A stretch of 64,000 bases of DNA. Origin: Taibaiella koreensis (lineage in GTDB: Bacteria > Bacteroidota > Bacteroidia > Chitinophagales > Chitinophagaceae). The stretch is taken from positions 992,001-1,056,000 of the forward strand of contig NZ_QVNU01000001.1 in assembly GCF_003545715.1 (NCBI RefSeq), read 5' to 3'. This document shows, piece by piece, positions 61,551 to 64,000 of this stretch. How positions within the stretch are numbered: position 1 is the stretch's first letter; each line of letters begins with the position of its first letter. The notes under the pieces are model-generated. The model made no database searches. It was not told the DNA's origin and saw only the letters and a program-made list of their open reading frames with translations. The position numbers and the translations under genes are program-made.

Positions 61551-62291
61551 TTATTCGCTACGTTTAGCGCCTCGTGCCAGCGCGTAAAAGACTTCATCCA
61601 TGGTGGCTGCGCCGAAGTGCTCTTTGAGGTTACGGGGCGTATCCAATGCCTTTACCCGTCCGTCGACCATGATCGATATCCGGTTACAATACTCAGCCTC
61701 ATCCATATAATGGGTCGTGACGAAGATGGTAACGCCACGATCGGCGGCCTCGTAGATCATGTTCCAGAATTGCCGCCGCGTTACCGGATCTACGCCGCCT
61801 GTAGGCTCATCAAGGAATACGATCTGCGGGTCGTGCAGGATGGCGACGGAAAAGGACAGCTTTTGTTTCCAGCCCAAAGGCAGAGCGCCCACCAGTTTTT
61901 TCGCTTCCTGCTCGAGGCCCAGGTCCTTTATCAGTTTCTCCCCTTTTTCCCTGATCCGGGGGCGTGATAAGCCATAGATGCCACCAAAAAAGCGGATATT
62001 CTCCAGCACGGTAAGGTCTTCGTATAGAGAAAACTTCTGGCTCATATAGCCGATGTTCTTTTTGATCTGCTCTGTTTGTCTGTACACATCGAAGCCGGCA
62101 ATACTGGCATTGCCTGAGGATGGCGTGGAAAGGCCGCAGAGCATGCGCATAGCCGTTGTTTTCCCGGCGCCGTTAGCGCCCAGAAAGCCGAATATCTCGC
62201 CTCGGCTTACTTCGAAGCTGATCTCGTTGGTAGCGACAAAATCACCAAAACGCTTCGTAAGCTTATCGGTTGTTATCACGGCTTCTTTCAT
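61551..62291 (-). CDS. ABC transporter ATP-binding protein (YbhF C-half-like)
   Basis: A 246-residue ATPase. Walker A GANGAGKTTAM, Walker B IVFLDEPTGGVDP, H-loop FVTTHYMDEAE. The signature is LPLGWKQKLS rather than LSGGxxQ, which is usual for this subgroup (C-terminal half of YbhF). Starts 4 bases inside the upstream ATPase gene and ends one base before the permease start. Confidence 0.93.
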   Translation of the reverse strand: MKEAVITTDKLTKRFGDFVATNEISFEVSRGEIFGFLGANGAGKTTAMRMLCGLSTPSSGNASIAGFDVYRQTEQIKKNIGYMSQKFSLYEDLTVLENIRFFGGIYGLSRPRIREKGEKLIKDLGLEQEAKKLVGALPLGWKQKLSFSVAILHDPQIVFLDEPTGGVDPVTRRQFWNMIYEAADRGVTIFVTTHYMDEAEYCNRISIMVDGRVKALDTPRNLKEHFGAATMDEVFYALARGAKRSE

Positions 62292-63202
62292 GCCTGGCTA
62301 TTTAAGCGTTCAATAAAGCAATCTTCTATGGTTACCGGTGTGGGCCGTATCTCTATGTCGGTGAGTCCTTTCTTTGCCAGTATTGTCTCAAACGATGCTA
62401 TGTCTATATCCGTATCCTTAAAGCTGACATGGGCGAACTCGCCAAAGCCGTAGCTTGACCTTACATCGGCAGACTGCTGCAGCGCTTTGAGCAACTGGTG
62501 CATTTCGTTGGCACGCGCCGCATAAAGCGGTTGCGGATACGAAGCGACAATGGCCGCGGGCGTATCTACCGAAAGTATTTTGCCTTGCTGGATCAATGCA
62601 ACCTTGTCGCAAAGACTGGCTTCGTCCATATAGGGTGTGGAGACCAGTATCGTGATGTGTTGCGCTTTGAGCTGTTGCAGCATTTCCCAGAATTCTTTGC
62701 GCGAAACCGGGTCCACACCAGTAGTCGGCTCGTCAAGAAAGAGGACCGTAGGCTTGTGAATGAGCGCACAGCACAGGGCCAGCTTTTGCTTCATGCCACC
62801 CGATAGTTTGCCTGCACGGCGTTTTTTAAAGGGCTCGAGCTGGACGTATATATCTTTGATCAGCGTATAGTTTGCTGCAACAGTAGTGTTGAATACGGTG
62901 GCGAAGAAATTCAGGTTCTCTTCTACGCTCAGATCGGGGTATAGAGAGAATTTTCCCGGCATATAGCCTACCCTTTTTCTTATCTGTCGATAATCTTTCA
63001 CCACATCCAACCCGTCTACAGCAGCGGCGCCACCGTCTGGCAACAAAAGAGTGGTCAGCATTCTGAAAATGCTGGTCTTCCCCGCGCCGTCAGGACCGAT
63101 AAGTCCGAACAATTCGCCCTGTTCTATCGTGAGCGATACCTCGTCTACGGCTGTTTTGCCGTGATAGGTCTTTTTAAGATGAGTTGTTCTTACCGCCTCC
63201 AT
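62288..63202 (-). CDS. ABC transporter ATP-binding protein (YbhF N-half-like)
   Basis: A 304-residue ATPase. Walker A GPDGAGKTSIF, signature LSGGMKQKLALC, Walker B VLFLDEPTTGVDP, and STPYMDEAS as H-loop region, where the H is replaced by P/Y. The last ~80 residues are a C-terminal extension. With the other ATPase it corresponds to a YbhF protein split into two genes. It starts 3 bases after the HlyD stop. Confidence 0.92.
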   Translation of the reverse strand: MEAVRTTHLKKTYHGKTAVDEVSLTIEQGELFGLIGPDGAGKTSIFRMLTTLLLPDGGAAAVDGLDVVKDYRQIRKRVGYMPGKFSLYPDLSVEENLNFFATVFNTTVAANYTLIKDIYVQLEPFKKRRAGKLSGGMKQKLALCCALIHKPTVLFLDEPTTGVDPVSRKEFWEMLQQLKAQHITILVSTPYMDEASLCDKVALIQQGKILSVDTPAAIVASYPQPLYAARANEMHQLLKALQQSADVRSSYGFGEFAHVSFKDTDIDIASFETILAKKGLTDIEIRPTPVTIEDCFIERLNSQA

Positions 63203-63205
63203 GGC

Positions 63206-64000
63206 TTAAAATTTAATGTCAGCGTACATGCCGATCTTCAGGTAGCCGTCGTTGTTTACGCTTACCTTAATGGCATAGACAAGATTGGCCCTTTCCTCTT
63301 TTGTCTGGATTGTTTTGGGTGTGAATTCGGCTTTGTCGCTGATCCAGGTGATCGTGCCCTCGTAAGTTTTATAAGTATCCCTGGTGTCGTCAGCGAGCAC
63401 CTTTACTTTCTGACCTGTTTTTACCTGGGATAGCTGGTCGCCGGTAATATAGGCCCTGAGCAATATGGTATTGAGCGCTGCAATCTTATAAATGGGCTTG
63501 CCGGGAGCCGTTACCTCATTCGTCTCGGCGTACTTGGTGAGCACAGTCCCGTTTGCCGGATTTACCAGGCGGCATTTACGCAATTGATCGTCGATCTGCC
63601 TGATCTGCACTTCAAGCGGTACCACCTGTTCTTCCAGGTTCCCGGAAGTGATCTTCAGGGAGGATTGCAGCGCTGCGATCTGTTTTTTGACAACCGCAAC
63701 CTGGGCTGTGGCATCGTCCAGCTGTTTCCGGGTTGCTGCGTCGGCTTTTACCAGGTTGGCTGTGCGCTGCTGTTCCCGTTCGGCCTGGCGCAGCTGTTCC
63801 TGTAAAGCGGCTGTCTGTGCGTTGATGTCAGGTTTGCCGCTACGTACGGTTCCAATCTGTGCCTGTAGCTGCTTCTTCTTTAAATCAAGCTGAATGCTGT
63901 CGATATAGCCAATGGCCTGTCCCGCCTTCAAAGTCTGGCCCTCTTCTATATTCAGCTCCCTGATAGTGCCTGCGGCTTCTGAGGACACGATCGTTTCGAC
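63206..64000 (-). CDS. HlyD/YbhG-family membrane fusion protein (5' end outside window)
   Basis: The visible 264 residues comprise part of the barrel-sandwich (SSEAAGTIRELNIEEGQTLKAGQAIGYID), a long coiled-coil hairpin (LQEQLRQAEREQQRTANLVKADAATRKQLDDA, about residues 60-150), the second lipoyl half (CRLVNPANGTVLTKYAETNEVTAPGKPIYKI) and a beta-barrel end (YAIKVSVNNDGYLKIGMYADIKF). The N-terminus and signal peptide are beyond the right edge; the frame stays open there. First visible gene of the leftward export operon. Confidence 0.9.
   Translation of the reverse strand, partial: VETIVSSEAAGTIRELNIEEGQTLKAGQAIGYIDSIQLDLKKKQLQAQIGTVRSGKPDINAQTAALQEQLRQAEREQQRTANLVKADAATRKQLDDATAQVAVVKKQIAALQSSLKITSGNLEEQVVPLEVQIRQIDDQLRKCRLVNPANGTVLTKYAETNEVTAPGKPIYKIAALNTILLRAYITGDQLSQVKTGQKVKVLADDTRDTYKTYEGTITWISDKAEFTPKTIQTKEERANLVYAIKVSVNNDGYLKIGMYADIKF

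Overview
The window looks like chromosomal DNA of a Bacteroidetes bacterium, most likely a member of the Chitinophagaceae; the genus cannot be fixed from sequence alone. Four proteins end in type IX secretion (T9SS) sorting domains, two of type A and two of type B (gliding-motility-associated C-terminus). Promoters fit the Bacteroidetes sigma pattern TTTG or TTG, 19-21 bases, TAnnTTTG. Bacteroidetes-typical families are present (DUF5686, an M1 peptidase with a long C-terminal extension, a futalosine-pathway MqnA). I see no rRNA, tRNA, CRISPR array, transposase or prophage.

Layout. 1-6 kb: 5' end of mqnA, rnhA, M1 peptidase, class I fructose-bisphosphatase with a strong terminator, and an RmlD-like reductase. 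6.2-11.1 kb: a TetR / TolC / EmrA / EmrB drug-efflux operon whose promoter overlaps a palindromic operator. 11.1-15.2 kb: an R2K-type ATP-grasp enzyme, two GNAT acetyltransferases, a Crp/Fnr regulator, a DoxX-like protein and small unknowns. 15.2-18.5 kb: a gene-poor, AT-rich zone with serial hairpins, terminators, short repeats and one plausible 37-residue membrane protein. 18.5-22.5 kb: two secreted T9SS type A proteins, a small unknown and a VOC protein.

22.7-30.0 kb is the most interesting part: five tightly packed genes encoding a SWIM zinc-finger protein, a DUF5691 helical-repeat protein, a MoxR-type AAA+ ATPase with altered Walker motifs, a DUF5682 protein with TraB/ChaN/EreA-like motifs, and a VWA protein with a complete MIDAS site. 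It reads as one MoxR-VWA machine with dedicated partners and unknown substrate. 30.0-34.7 kb holds a DUF1905 protein, a second Crp/Fnr regulator, an outer-membrane SphA-like protein coupled to an EamA transporter, and two unknown envelope proteins.

34.7-40.2 kb is a complete imuA-imuB-dnaE2 mutasome cassette (leftward) with two inverted repeats upstream and, beyond them, a pure 7-bp tandem repeat of 17 copies. 40.6-45.6 kb: esterase, OsmC peroxiredoxin, AraC regulator and a large DUF5686 outer-membrane protein. 45.9-49.3 kb: a YhcG/DUF1016 nuclease and a divergent EamA exporter / MocR regulator pair with direct-repeat operators. 49.3-54.4 kb: two large paralogous T9SS type B proteins. 54.7-57.3 kb: a TPR sensor kinase and LuxR-type response regulator. 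57.5-59.3 kb: an SDR oxidoreductase and an AraC regulator. 59.3-64 kb (leftward, cut by the window end): HlyD, two ABC ATPases and two ABC-2 permeases, equivalent to E. coli YbhGFSR with YbhF split in two.
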